Positions 45,096 to 56,700 of a DNA stretch of 64,000 bases are shown piece by piece. The position numbers were made by a program, and so were the translations under genes. The notes under the pieces are model-generated. The model saw nothing but the letters and a program-made list of their open reading frames with translations. It did not search any database and was not told the origin of the DNA. This stretch comes from Hygrocybe punicea (lineage: Eukaryota > Basidiomycota > Agaricomycetes > Agaricales > Hygrophoraceae): the NCBI GenBank assembly GCA_963556145.1, contig OY744471.1, positions 5,201,590 to 5,265,589 of the forward strand, written 5' to 3'. The stretch's first letter is position 1. Each line of letters begins with the position of its first letter.

Positions 45096-45860
45096 TCCGC
45101 GGATCGAGCACGCTCGATCCGCGGCACCATGAAAACACCATTAGATACCTGCAGGTTTACCCGTCATTTTAAGCCCCAGAACATCCAAAACGGTCAAGTA
45201 TTCAGCTAGATATGCTCAAAACACTTTGGTATAGCGTTTTACACATATCTCGCTGAATACTTGACCGTTTTGGATGTTCCGCAGCTTAAAATGACGGGTA
45301 AACCTGCAGGTATCTAATGGTGTTTATATGGTGCCGCGGATCGAGCGTGCTCGACCCGCGGACTTGGCCTATGATCATAGGATGAGATGATAGACTAGAC
45401 CTCCTGGCCCAGGTATGGATTGAGCACCCAAACTTTTAATGAGCTTGCTTGATCTATGGATATGTTGTCTCATCATGCAATCATGCACCATGTCCACACG
45501 CCAAGCATGCTCAATCTGTGTATAGATTGTTCATCACCAAATGTCATGTATTTATCTCATAGGTGCTTTGCGCTCCCGGCATGCTCAACTGGAGGTGATT
45601 GATATATAAATGAATTCAGCAGGGTGTCACATATTGAGCATGCTCAATGTACCGGCTACTATGAACATGGAACAAGTTAATGTGCCACTCTTGATCAATT
45701 TATACTCCCTTGTTTCCTTGCTACAAAAAATGCTCTATGGTTTATTCAATGCCCAGGAATGCGATAAGGGACACATTTTCCACCATTATACCATATTGAT
45801 TAACACTATAGAAGAAATTTGAATTAACTAAATAAAAAAAGAAACCTGATAAAAACATTT
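44691..45860 (+). repeat. Left 1,170-bp inverted arm
   Basis: Begins tgctgaatgtgcagactgg and ends gataaaaacattt. It contains foldback copy B and part of the 84-bp tandem units. It is mirrored by 50300-51469. Confidence 0.9.
45097..45361 (+). mobile_element. Foldback MITE copy B, 265 bp
   Basis: Starts and ends in ccgcgg palindromes (head ccgcggatcgagcacgctcg plus complement). Long inverted arms start caccattagatacctgcagg, continue tttacccgtcattttaagc and then aacatccaaaacggtcaagt, around a short asymmetric centre. The single strand would fold into one long hairpin. No coding capacity. Confidence 0.88.
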
Positions 45861-46560
45861 GACATGCTCACATATAGGACATTCCCGTGTCCACACCATC
45901 AAATATGCAATTGATGGGTTTGAATTTTTCCCATGTTATATTTGACTCCAGTGAGTTGAGCATGGCATGGGCGAACTCTGGTCAAACCAGTATTCAACAT
46001 TGAATCGGTATATTGCATTGTTGGGTTCATCATGCCACCAGTGGTGCATTCACATAGCAACATAAACCTAGAATTGGAAGGTATTCTTTAGTGCTAATAT
46101 TCCATACATCTTTAAAATATACAAACTCATTCTTGCATGAAAACAGCATATCGTATCTTGTGCACCTTGATATAACCATCATGGTGCAAGACAGAATCAT
46201 ATTCATCTTGTGAAACTGGAATATTGACAAATGCAAGATCATTTGTCGTGGCGGCTTTACTTGTATGGGTGGTGGGATGAAGAACAAAGATTATCTGAAA
46301 AATGGGATCATTCCTGATAGCCTGTGTAATTATGCTCATGGGTGCATTCTCCATCTCTACTTATGGCTCCATTTACCAATATTTATATCAAAACTTACTT
46401 TCAAAAATTCACCATCATTCATAACCTTAGTGCGATTGAAATTTTGACATTCTGCCAAGCCATTATTGAGGAATGGAGGTTAAACCCTAACCCTATATTT
46501 AAACCCTAACCTTATCTTGCATCCCAATCCTCATGACAATGCTCAGAACGCAGCTTAGGG

Positions 46561-46727
46561 TTAAGATCCTTCTAGTTTTCAGGAAAAGTTTTAATTTGCT
46601 GAATGAAAAAAAAAGGTAGGGCAAGACATTTGAAGGCTGCCGCCAAGGCATGCCTTCATATGTTTTGCCCTACCTTTTTTTTTCATTCAGCAAATTAAAA
46701 CTTCTCCTGAAAACTAGAAGGATCTTA
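46561..46727. mobile_element. Foldback MITE, 167 bp
   Basis: The arm ttaagatccttctagttttc, then ttaatttgctgaatgaaaaa..ggtagggcaa (46561-46637), is mirrored almost exactly at 46651-46727, leaving a 13-bp loop. Immediately upstream is a ccctaaccctatatttaaac tract. Confidence 0.88.
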
Positions 46728-47639
46728 AGTAGCTTAGGCAATATCACCTTGTCCCACAATCAATCTTATCTTTTTGTATGCAGTGACTATTACACATTTC
46801 TTTGCTTCCAGCCTATCTCCTTAATATATTCAGAATTCATCTCAATCAGACTTTTTTCTCCAGTAAATCCATGCTACTGTACCAACGAAAACCAATAGTA
46901 ATAAAACGAAGATGGATGGGGTTAGGAGACCAAAAGAGCAACAGGGAGTGGTGCACCCCTGCTGCAATATGTATTTATTTATATATCTATTATACTGACT
47001 AACCAGACAACTACAGACACACCACACAACCACAATGATGAAACCAACTATGAGGACGGGAACAAAAAGGACAAGGACAACAGGGATGAGGACTGCAATC
47101 ACAACTGCGATGATGGCAACCGCAAGCCACAATGATCACAAACAACAATGGCAAGCCACAGTGATGGCAAACAATGACGACGGCAAGTGTGGTGGCAACA
47201 GACAATGAAGACAAAGGGAGGAGCAGCAGGGGTGGTGCACCCACCACCGACTGCAACAGGTATGTCATTTTATTATTATTATACATTGCTACTGACTACA
47301 GCCACAGATGCTCCCAAACCCCCATGCCCACACCCACCCCCCTCAACTAGTGAGCCAACGACAGATGCCAAGAGCAGCGCCAATGGCCAAATGGCCACCA
47401 AACACGTCAGCGACTACACACCCTCAATCCACCTTGCAAACCAGCTCCACCATGTCAATCGACATTGGCACTGCGTTTGCGAGGTCAGGTGGGGTTATCA
47501 CCTAGGAGACAAGGGGGAGAAAAGGAGGAGACAAGGAGGCCCACCCAAGTCACCTTGTGAAGATGCAGTGTGATGTCAATCAACGTCGGTGCTGTGTTCA
47601 TGAGGTAATGGGAGGTTGGGCACCTCTGGGGTAGACCCT

Positions 47640-47818
47640 GGGTATTGATGGGTATGGTGGAGAGGTACCTCGGTACCTCTCCAGGGGCTCACACAGGACT
47701 TGAGAGGAAGTCTACTGGATGGGTTAGGATGGGTCTCTCTACTACATTGGGAAGGCTACTGACTAAGTCAACCGTGGGAACCCTGGCACGTGACCATCCA
47801 GGTCCCACTACTCCAAGT
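47640..47818 (+). repeat. Duplicated segment, copy 1
   Basis: About 165 bp (ggggctcacacaggacttga through caggtcccactactccaa), repeated in direct orientation at 49573-49734 with about 15% differences. Both copies begin at a gaggtacc..ggtacct palindrome. Confidence 0.8.
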
Positions 47819-48399
47819 GCCCCTTTTCCTCATGGCGACAACCTCATTGCCAACTGCTACAGAAAAGAACACAAAACAAACAAAACTGAACAAAAAACTC
47901 TCAAGCCACAACTCCAGTCCCTCAGAATGCCTCAAATCAAGGCTGGGGCCTTATATCATGAAGCGGGAAGTCGTCCTCGCACAGGGAGCGGTAGATGACC
48001 AGACTATACAAGACTCTCCTCAAACTCAATACTCTTCGAATGCCTCCCTCGCAAGGGTTTGGGCTCACAATGCAAGGCCAAAGATCCCTTGAATCATCCC
48101 AGCAAGTGCTTAGTGCAGTGTGCAGGTTCAGGTGGTCCAAAATATAACTGTATTGGTGGAGATTGGGTAAACGGTTGCATGAACGTAGTGTAGTGACAGC
48201 TTGTAGGTAGACTGTAATTGAACTCCAGCTTGGGGAGAATGGGGGATGAGGCTATAATAAAAGCTATAATAAATGATGGGCATAGGGTTGTACTAACAAG
48301 GCAGTGTCTTGACATGAGGGGTTTGACATATTACACAAAGGGATTGCGGCAGTTCCTTTGGGATGGCATGGGGTACATTACACTGTTGGGTTCCCTGGT

Positions 48400-50270
48400 G
48401 GGGTGGTATGCGACTGAACAAGGGTGTGTGGGGGGCTGGGGCGACTCATTTGGGTTCCTACGGGTCCCAGGCAGCACCAGGGTCGAGAATGAGGCTGTGG
48501 GGAGAGGGCAGCTGGTGCTGGGTATGGTGCACGAAGCTGGTCTGTGGGTGGTGAAATGCTGTGGGGCCCGAAAAGCGGTGGGAACATGGGGTGGTGATGG
48601 GCACAAGTGTTCTGGGGTTGCAAACGGGTGTGCTGTGAGTTTGGCGAGTTGGCCCGGGGCCAGTAGTGCTGACAGAATGGGGCCACATGATGGTGACGTG
48701 GTGCGTGGCTTGGGTGTCTGAAAACAATGGTGGGGGCTCGTCTGGGGCAATGGGGGGCCCTGGTGGATGGAACGAGGGCATGGGGGGTTGAACAAAGGTG
48801 GGTTGGGAATGGAACATATCAAAAGCAGGGGGTTGAAGGTGGTGACATGGCAGGCACTTGGGTATCCAAAATGGATTGTGACAGGTTCATTTGAGCAGAA
48901 TGGGGTGTTGGGTTGTTGAGTGTGTGTCCTGGGGCTTAGATAGATATGCGTGGGTTGGGGTGGGGATCCATGGGAAACGGGGTTACAATGTTGGGGTGAC
49001 GTGGCATTCATGGGGTGACCAAACATGGTGGGGCAGCTTTGTTTGGGGCAATGAAGGACAGCGGGGGGTTCTGGCCGGTGGAACATGGGCACAGGAGGTC
49101 AAATGAGTGTGGCTTGGGGCTGGGGTACACAAAGAAACAGGGCCAAAAGTGGTGATGCGGCATATTGTGGGTATCTGAAATAGATGGTGACAAGGGGTTC
49201 GTTTGGGCAGAACCGGGGTGTTGGGTCATCGAGCGTGGATGTGGGGTTTTGGATAAACATGCATGGGTCTGGGGTGCACAAAAAACAGGAGGTCGAAGAA
49301 TGGTGATGCGGCCTGGGGATTGTGTGCTCAAAGGGGGTCACAGCCAGATTTTTGGGTCAATGGGGGGCGACACAGGGCCTGTTGGACTGAGCGACAGTGT
49401 CGGGGGGTAACACACATGTCTGAATGTCCAGGAGTGAACAAAAATTGGGGTTGCATGGCAACCAGGCTGGTGAGGCCAAAAAAAGTCGTCTCATGAGAAA
49501 AAGCATAAAAAAATGCTAGGGAACTGAAGAAAAAAGAGATCCACGAGTCGATTGCACTCTCATCACCACATTGTAGAGGTACCAAGGTACCTGTCTGGGG
49601 GCTCACGCAGGACTTGAGAGGAAGGACTAGATGGATAGGATGAGGGACTGACTACTACATCGGGAAGGCTACTAACTAGGTCAACCATGGGAACCTAGTC
49701 ACATGACTGGCCAGGTCCCACTACTCCAATGCGGGTGGTTAAACATGCCTGAACCTGTGGGCTGTTTAAAAAACAAGGCCATGCATGGGTGACGTGATGT
49801 GGTCGTTGGGTCACCAAGAAGGTTGGGGCAGTCTCATTTGGGGTAACAGAGTGCAATGGGTGGCTCTGGCATGTGGAACGTGGGTGCTGGGGGTGGGATG
49901 AACATGAGTTGGGGTGGGGATCCACAGGAAACGGGGTGGCGGAAAGCTGACGTGGGAGGTGTCCATAGAGTGGCGGCGGGGCTCGTTTGGGGTGACAAAT
50001 GGGAATGGGGGGTTCTGGCCAGCAGAACGAGTGTGTGGGCAGTCAAATGGGTCTACGTAGGGGTGGGGGTGACGAGAAACGGGGGGTCTAACAGTGGTGA
50101 CATGGCGGATCCATGGGGTGATTAAAAGGTGTGGGGCAGTTTGTTTGAGACGACGAGGTGTGATGGGTGGTTCTGGCAGATGAGCCAAGGGTGTGGGGAG
50201 TTGAATGCATGCATTTTGGTGTGGGGTGCATGAAAAAAATGGGGTCTGAACATGGCAATGTGATTTTCAT
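48400..50270. repeat. G-rich degenerate satellite, about 125-135-bp unit
   Basis: Successive diverged units carry gggtgttgggt, a gggg[ct]tggggt[gt] word, gaaacgggg, gtggtgacatggc and ggtgaccaa[a/g]..ggtggggcag in the same order. The plus strand is strongly G over C. The minus strand therefore gives long His/Pro-rich frames (such as 48331-49092) that are composition artefacts. It is interrupted by duplicated segment copy 2. Confidence 0.75.
49573..49734 (+). repeat. Duplicated segment, copy 2
   Basis: Direct copy of 47640-47818, inserted within the G-rich satellite. Confidence 0.8.
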
Positions 50271-50299
50271 TGGGCTGTCCAAAACTCGCAGTAGTGGTA

Positions 50300-51469
50300 A
50301 AATGTTTTTATCAGGTTTCTTTTTTTATTTAGTTAATTCAAATTTCTTCTATAGTGTTAATCAATATGGTATAATGGTGGAAAATGTGTCCCTTATCGCA
50401 TTCCTGGGCATTGAATAAACCATAGAGCATTTTTTGTAGCAAGGAAACAAGGGAGTATAAATTGATCAAGAGTGGCACATTAACTTGTTCCATGTTCATA
50501 GTAGCCGGTACATTGAGCATGCTCAATATGTGACACCCTGCTGAATTCATTTATATATCAATCACCTCCAGTTGAGCATGCCGGGAGCGCAAAGCACCTA
50601 TGAGATAAATACATGACATTTGGTGATGAACAATCTATACACAGATTGAGCATGCTTGGCGTGTGGACATGGTGCATGATTGCATGATGAGACAACATAT
50701 CCATAGATCAAGCAAGCTCATTAAAAGTTTGGGTGCTCAATCCATACCTGGGCCAGGAGGTCTAGTCTATCATCTCATCCTATGATCATAGGCCAAGTCC
50801 GCGGGTCGAGCACGCTCGATCCGCGGCACCATATAAACACCATTAGATACCTGCAGGTTTACCCGTCATTTTAAGCTGCGGAACATCCAAAACGGTCAAG
50901 TATTCAGCGAGATATGTGTAAAACGCTATACCAAAGTGTTTTGAGCATATCTAGCTGAATACTTGACCGTTTTGGATGTTCTGGGGCTTAAAATGACGGG
51001 TAAACCTGCAGGTATCTAATGGTGTTTTCATGGTGCCGCGGATCGAGCGTGCTCGATCCGCGGACTTGTGTATGACCATCACTGATGTTAGCCAACAGAT
51101 GTGCTTAGAGGGTTGCGTGGATTGAGTGTGCTCAATGCGTGGACTTGTGTATGACCATCACTGGTGTTGGCCAACAGATGTGCTTAGAGGGTTGTGCAGA
51201 TTGAGTGTGCTCAATGCACGGACCTGTGTATGACTGTCACTGGTGTTGGCCAACAGATGTGTTTATATGGTGGCATGGATCGAGCATGCTTGATGTGTGG
51301 ACTTGTATATGAAGTGTGGACTTATGCATCACCATCACTGGTGTTGAGCATTACACCTCTCAGTGTATTCCCCATAGTTCATCCCTCCACACATCCAGCA
51401 TGCTCATTGTACACATAAGTATGAAGACGATACAATGTTGAGTAGAACAACCAGTCTGCACATTCAGCA
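50300..51469 (-). repeat. Right 1,170-bp inverted arm
   Basis: Reverse complement of 44691-45860. Coordinates map as x to 96160 minus x with no visible indel, including foldback copy C. Confidence 0.9.
50799..51063 (-). mobile_element. Foldback MITE copy C, 265 bp
   Basis: Mirror of copy B at exactly the position predicted by the inverted arms, so it was carried by the arm duplication rather than inserted separately. Confidence 0.88.
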
Positions 51470-51506
51470 TGCTTGATATGCGCCTAAGTATGAAGATACC
51501 ATGTTG

Positions 51507-51680
51507 AATGGCACTGTCAAATCCTTGAGTGACAATCTCTATCCAGGAATCACGGATGGTGATGAACCAGATCACTATTTCCTTGACCACACCATTCTCT
51601 CTCCAACCCACAATTACACGAATGACCTCAACCAGGCTATCCTTGACAGGTTTCTAGGTAAACATTGTCTCGTTAGATAA
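51507..51680 (+). pseudogene. PIF1-type helicase fragment
   Basis: 58 codons ending in TAA: DNLYPGITDGDEPDHYFLDH followed by TILSPTHNYTNDLNQAILDR. This matches the conserved block between the helicase motor domains of Helitron-type PIF1 helicases (family pattern LYPG...FLDRTILAP.N..VDELN..IL). It lies 37 bp outside the right inverted arm, with no further helicase motifs around it, so it is an isolated scrap of another Helitron. Confidence 0.65.
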
Positions 51681-51854
51681 ATTGACAAGGTTGTCGGCAT
51701 CAAAAACATTCATCCCATCGACTCAATGCTCAAAGGGCATCAGGCTTACCCTTGGCCACCCTTGCCTTGAAAATAGACTGTCCTCTCATGCTTCTTCAAA
51801 ACATGCATGTTTCAAATTGTCTTTGCACTGGCACATGCATGTTATTGATAGGGC

Positions 51855-51975
51855 ACAGCACGGGTACGGGTTTACCCGCGGTTATTCCAAAACGGGTAAT
51901 TCGGGTTCGGGTACGGTGTTTCGGTTTGCACACCTTGTCAAAACCATACCCGTTATCCGCGGGTGATGGGTTTTC
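51855..51975. repeat. CGGGTA-rich inverted segment
   Basis: Several ACGGGT/ACCCGT and CGCGG words in opposite orientation (acgggtttacccgcggttat versus ttatccgcgggtgatggg) would form imperfect hairpins. It probably comes from a degenerate mobile-element terminus; its identity is unknown. Confidence 0.5.
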
Positions 51976-52177
51976 ACGGGTCTGTCAACCCAAGCCCCAG
52001 GTAGGTTTTTTCTTTGTTATTTACTTTATTTTCACATTAATTTCTTTACTTTTGCTAAGTTCGCGTGATATTTGCTACCACAACCGTGACAAGCGCAAAC
52101 ACAACAACAACGACAACAAGAAAACCCACGAACGACAACGACAACGACAACCATGACAACCCCGCACGCCAAAAACG

Positions 52178-52955
52178 AACTAGTGGGGTGTGGGCCATTG
52201 CTTTGCATGGCATATTACTCGTCCCTTCTTTTTTTAGCAGGAGAACAAATATTAAGATTGAGCATATATAAACAGTACAGCATTATTACCATTACATGAC
52301 AATAAATTAATATTTGAAAAGTTATCTATATCACCTTCATTAATGCAAATTGATCTGGTTGATATACCATCATGAAACCATACCATACTGTTGATGAATA
52401 TGTGGGCAGTAAAATGTGCATCACCAAAGTACACAATTCCTCTCAATGTGTAAGCAGTGGATATGTCATCTATTGACAAGTTTATAACTTGACTAATTAT
52501 TAAATTCTCAATAGAGTCAACTGTAAACATGATTAGAGGTGGAATTTTGTTAAATGCAATAAATTTAGTAATCTCTCCCCAACACAATTGACATTTGTGC
52601 CGTTGTCTATTAACTATGATTTGAGCAAGACATGTTGAGATTGTTCCAGAAAATGAATATGAACAATGAAAGATGGCGTCACATCTATCATTTTCCAGAA
52701 TGGTTATGTTTTCACAATTCATACATTTAAGACAAGTTGAAGTCATTGGTTCATTTGCTTTCATTATATAATGGGCCAAATCACTTATGGCAATGCCAAC
52801 TTGACCATAAGGAAATATTTCGGGTTTATCTTGATGCAATAAATGTCTGATTGTATTTCTAACTGTTTCTAAATCTGTTGTGTGATTCTTGGATCGTTTG
52901 AATCCTAAGCTCAAAATCTTTAATATTTCATTGATGCTATTGAATCTTTTTTTCC
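52178..52955 (-). repeat. Tandem copy of the Helitron C-terminal segment
   Basis: A 778-bp direct duplicate of 52956-53733. It carries a 244-aa frame (52252-52986, minus) that repeats the last 230 residues of the Helitron protein with a few substitutions, including Arg to His next to the putative His box. It lacks the putative catalytic Cys segment, so it would be inactive alone. Confidence 0.9.
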
Positions 52956-53733
52956 AACTAGTGGGGTGTGGGCCATTGCTTTGCATGGCATGTTACTCGT
53001 CCCTTCTTTTAGCAAGAGAACACATATTAAGATTGAGCATATATAAACAGTACAGCATTATTACCATTACATGACAATAAATTAATATTTGAAAAGTTAT
53101 CTATATCACCTTCATTAATGCAAATTGATCTGGTTGATATACCATCATGAAACCATACCATACTGTTGATGAATATGCGGGCAGTAAAATGTGCATCACC
53201 AAAGTACACAATTCCTCTCAATGTGTAAGCAGTGGATATGTCATCAATTGACAAGTTTATAACTTGACTAATTATTAAATTCTCAATAGAGTCAACTGTA
53301 AACATGATTAGAGGTGGAATTTTGTTAAATGCAATAAATTTAGTAATCTCTCCCCAACACAATTGACATTTGTGCCGTTGTCTATTAACTATGATTTGAG
53401 CAAGACATGTTGAGATTGTTCCAGAAAATGAATATGAACAATGAAAGATGGCGTCACATCTATCATTTTCCAGAATGGTTATGTTTTCACAATTGATACA
53501 TTTAAGACAAGTTGAAGTCATTGGTTCATTTGCTTTCATTATATAATGGGCCAAATCACTTATGGCAATGCCAACTTGACCATAAGGAAATATTTCGGGT
53601 TTATCTTGATGCAATAAATGTCTGATTGTATTTCTAACTGTTTCTAAATCTGTTGTGTGATTCTTGGATCGTTTGAATCCTAAGCTCAAAATCTTTAATA
53701 TTTCATTGATGCTATTGAATCTTTTTTTCCAAC
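52956..53733 (-). repeat. Helitron C-terminal segment, fused copy
   Basis: Parent or partner of 52178-52955; this copy is in frame with the Helitron ORF. Both units begin aactagtggggtgtgggcc. The junction sits at a ttccaact motif also present at the end of the second unit (53727-53734), consistent with microhomology-mediated duplication. Confidence 0.9.
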
Positions 53734-56700
53734 TTGATGGATCTTCATTCCATATTGCTAGTAATATTGTAAAGAGTGAATCATAAGCACAGCTCCAATC
53801 TTCCGCATCCCATATAAACCCTTTTGGTTCATTTAATTCAATAGTACTTGTTTTTCGTCTTTTTTTCACTATGGAAGATGAACTTACAACTTGTTGTAAT
53901 TTTCGTTTTTTATTTTGCAATACATTGGCCATCGAATTTTTATGAGTGACAGTGATTGGAACAGTTCCTTTTGCAGGAACAAAGTTGAGGTTTCTGAAAT
54001 CTGCCTTTTGATTTTTGTTCATATGTTTAATTAATTGCCATGGAGAGGGCTGTGTTGTGTATTGATTTAGTTGTTCCGTGGCTTTCCATGCGATAGCATG
54101 ATGAATGTTTTTTGGAATATATGACTTTCCTTTCCATTTTCTAAATTGATCAATGATAGAATTTCGCTGATCTCCCTTGACATGGTCTGGTAAGAGTCCT
54201 TGATATTTCAGTTTGGTAATCTCATCAAGCAGTTCTAATTCTCTGAATTCCTGCCTGAGATATCCAGAAGCACCCCCAGTAATTACTTTAGGATCAAAGC
54301 CTTGCATGATGATAGTTCCTGCTGCAGAAGCACTTCTTGATAAGCAAGTATAATAGGATTGGTGGTTTCTACAACTACTGAGGTCAACTACATTGTTAGG
54401 ACGAGTACGTCCTTGACATGCATAATCAGTCATTGCAAAATTAGGTAGTACCAACACTTGTTCTCTTGACAAAGATATCACATCATCATTGGGTAATGAG
54501 CACATGGTGGAAGTGACATGTTTTGTAATCGGCACAACATTTTCAGGAAGTCCTTCTATGTTGATTTTTTTTGGAGGATTCAATAATCTGACAAATAAAG
54601 TGTCCAGTACAGTTTGTTGCTCAGGACCTATTGCACTCTGCCAACCCACAACTATGCCCTCTGCTCCTTTGGTAATGCAGCACTCTGTTGCATCATTGTT
54701 CCTCAGCATCACTGGCATGCCTACACATAAGTCCAATCTTCCTGGCATATGATCAGAGGATGATGCATGTGGTTGGCTCCAAAGTAGCTTTTGGAGTGAA
54801 GGTTCCAATATCTTTGTGTGTCGAATAGGATCCAAAATTGTTGACATGTGATGAGATTTTCTTTTGCTATTGGAACTAGTAGGATCATTCCATCTGTCTA
54901 TGGAATAGAATGATGTTAATGGTCTCCTATTTTCAGCAGCAAAACGTTGAATACCAAGTTCATTGATTTTGTCTTTTTGTGCATTCAATGCAGTTATAAC
55001 TGACACATTCCTGAATTTCTTTTGGGCTAATTTTGGATCATTTGGACCTTTTCCTGCAACACGAGTACGAAGAAATGCAATATCTTTGGGAGTACATGCT
55101 TTGTATCTCATGTTTTCCAAAGCAAGCCTCAGTTGGACATCTTCTTCTGACTGATTGGTTTGTCTCATATTTTCACGTAATATAACAACTGTTGTTATTT
55201 GATGCCAAAGAGCTTTGCCTATAGCCGCTTCCTGATTTGCTATAGTTTGACTGGAATTGATTTGGACACCAACGGTTCCAGAGTATAAAGGAGCACCACT
55301 CATAGCTGGTGGAAGTTGGCCAAAATCTCCTGCAAATATCATATTAATGCCACCAAAGGGTTCATCATAAACACCACGTGCTTTTGCACACTGAGCACTG
55401 ATTTTATACATATCTCTGCAAGATAACATTGACACCTCATCAATGAAAATGTAATCCACACCATCAAGATTGGCACGTACTTGTGCAAGGGAACGAGATG
55501 ATCCTCCCTGATTAATTCCAAGAATGGAGTGATATGTGGATCCATTTACAAGGGCAGCAGCACCACCGGTTGGTGCAAGAACCACAAATCGATGATTTTC
55601 GTTGTGTTTACCAAAAAAACTAGTCAATGCTTTGATGACTTGTGATTTTCCTGTGCCTGCCATCCCACCAAGATACATGCGTAGCTTATCAGAACCGTTA
55701 ATCAAGGTAGAGTGATTCGCAATGATATGAAATGCTCTCTTTTGGTCAGTGTTCAACTTGTAATCATTGATAGTTACATCAATAAGATGACGATCAGCTC
55801 TGTTTGCAGGAATAAACATATGGTTGATGTATGCTGCATCCACTATCTTGACATCATTATATTGAAAATTTCCCAATTTATTTATGGTTGCTGTGTTTGT
55901 TGGTAAATTTTTATTTCTGTCATTGATGATTTCCTTTTTCTTTGCAAGGACTGCAGTTCTCCACAATTTTGCTGATTGTACTACAGGTGGTTCTATAGGT
56001 ATCAACGGTCCTATATCTGGGGTACCATCAATACAATCATCGAGCCACCCTGACCTTTTCAAAGTTCTTTCAGTTATCAGCATTTGATCTTTCCTTTTTT
56101 GTCCTTTTTGACCAAGTTTCAGGAGTATTTCCGTGTCATTATTGTCTTCATCAATATTGTTGTTGAAGTCGTCGCCATTAAATGCAAATTCAGCATTGTG
56201 CATGTCATCCAGTTCATCAAGACCGTTTGAGGTCGCCCATGAATACCTTATATTTGCAGTATTATTCTTCTGACGTTTAGCAGAGAAATCATCTCTTGCA
56301 TCCAAACATTCATACCGCAGACCAAAGTATTTCATGATCTCTAGTTCTTTTTTAGAAAACTCGTGGTCTATAAAAGCATTATCCCATGTTTGTAATTTAC
56401 TTTTGAGTTCTTTGCCACTTCTCCATGGCTTGAAAAACGTTAACATTGTACAACAATAATATTCTCGATCACCACGGTCAGCCCTTGGCAAAGTGTTCGG
56501 AATAAAATTAGGAACTATGAAAGGATCATTCCCTTTCATTTTGGCATGGTGGGTAAGATATTGTGGATGATTGGAATGTAAAGTATAATCATTTTCAAAT
56601 TTTGTCAATTTATTAAGATCAACTTCATTTGTTTTATCAGCTATTTCTGTGCCTGCATGTCTACTCAAACTATCAGGTTTTGGAATTTCATCTATCTCCA

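Larger units (their letters stand above)
45861..50299. other. 4.4-kb centre of the inverted-arm structure
   Basis: No gene recognised. One short minus-strand stretch at 46130-46354 (MENAPMSIITQAIRNDPIFQ...) reads like protein but is isolated. The rest is the listed foldback element, duplicated segment and satellite. Confidence 0.45.
44691..51469. mobile_element. 6.8-kb structure with 1,170-bp inverted arms
   Basis: The outer 1,170 bp at each side (44691-45860 and 50300-51469) are near-perfect inverted copies; every stretch compared by eye was identical. Between them lie 4.44 kb holding a small foldback element, duplicated segments and a G-rich satellite but no recognisable transposase. It could be a non-autonomous element with giant TIRs or a segmental inverted duplication. 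Confidence 0.75.

Noticed and set aside
43850..45365. CRISPR-like spaced repeats
   Set aside because: The units are palindromic, variable in spacing, occur in both orientations and in a eukaryote; they are satellite and foldback DNA, not a CRISPR array.
45610..45822. 70-aa frame repeated at 50338-50550
   Set aside because: Duplicate due to the inverted arms only; too short and unsupported to call a gene.
48331..49092. Minus-strand 253-aa His/Pro-rich frame
   Set aside because: It follows the G-rich satellite period and overlaps equally long frames in other phases; a composition artefact.
52252..52986. 244-aa frame as an independent gene
   Set aside because: Better explained as the outer copy of a 778-bp tandem duplication of the Helitron tail; its first codons come from the repeat junction.
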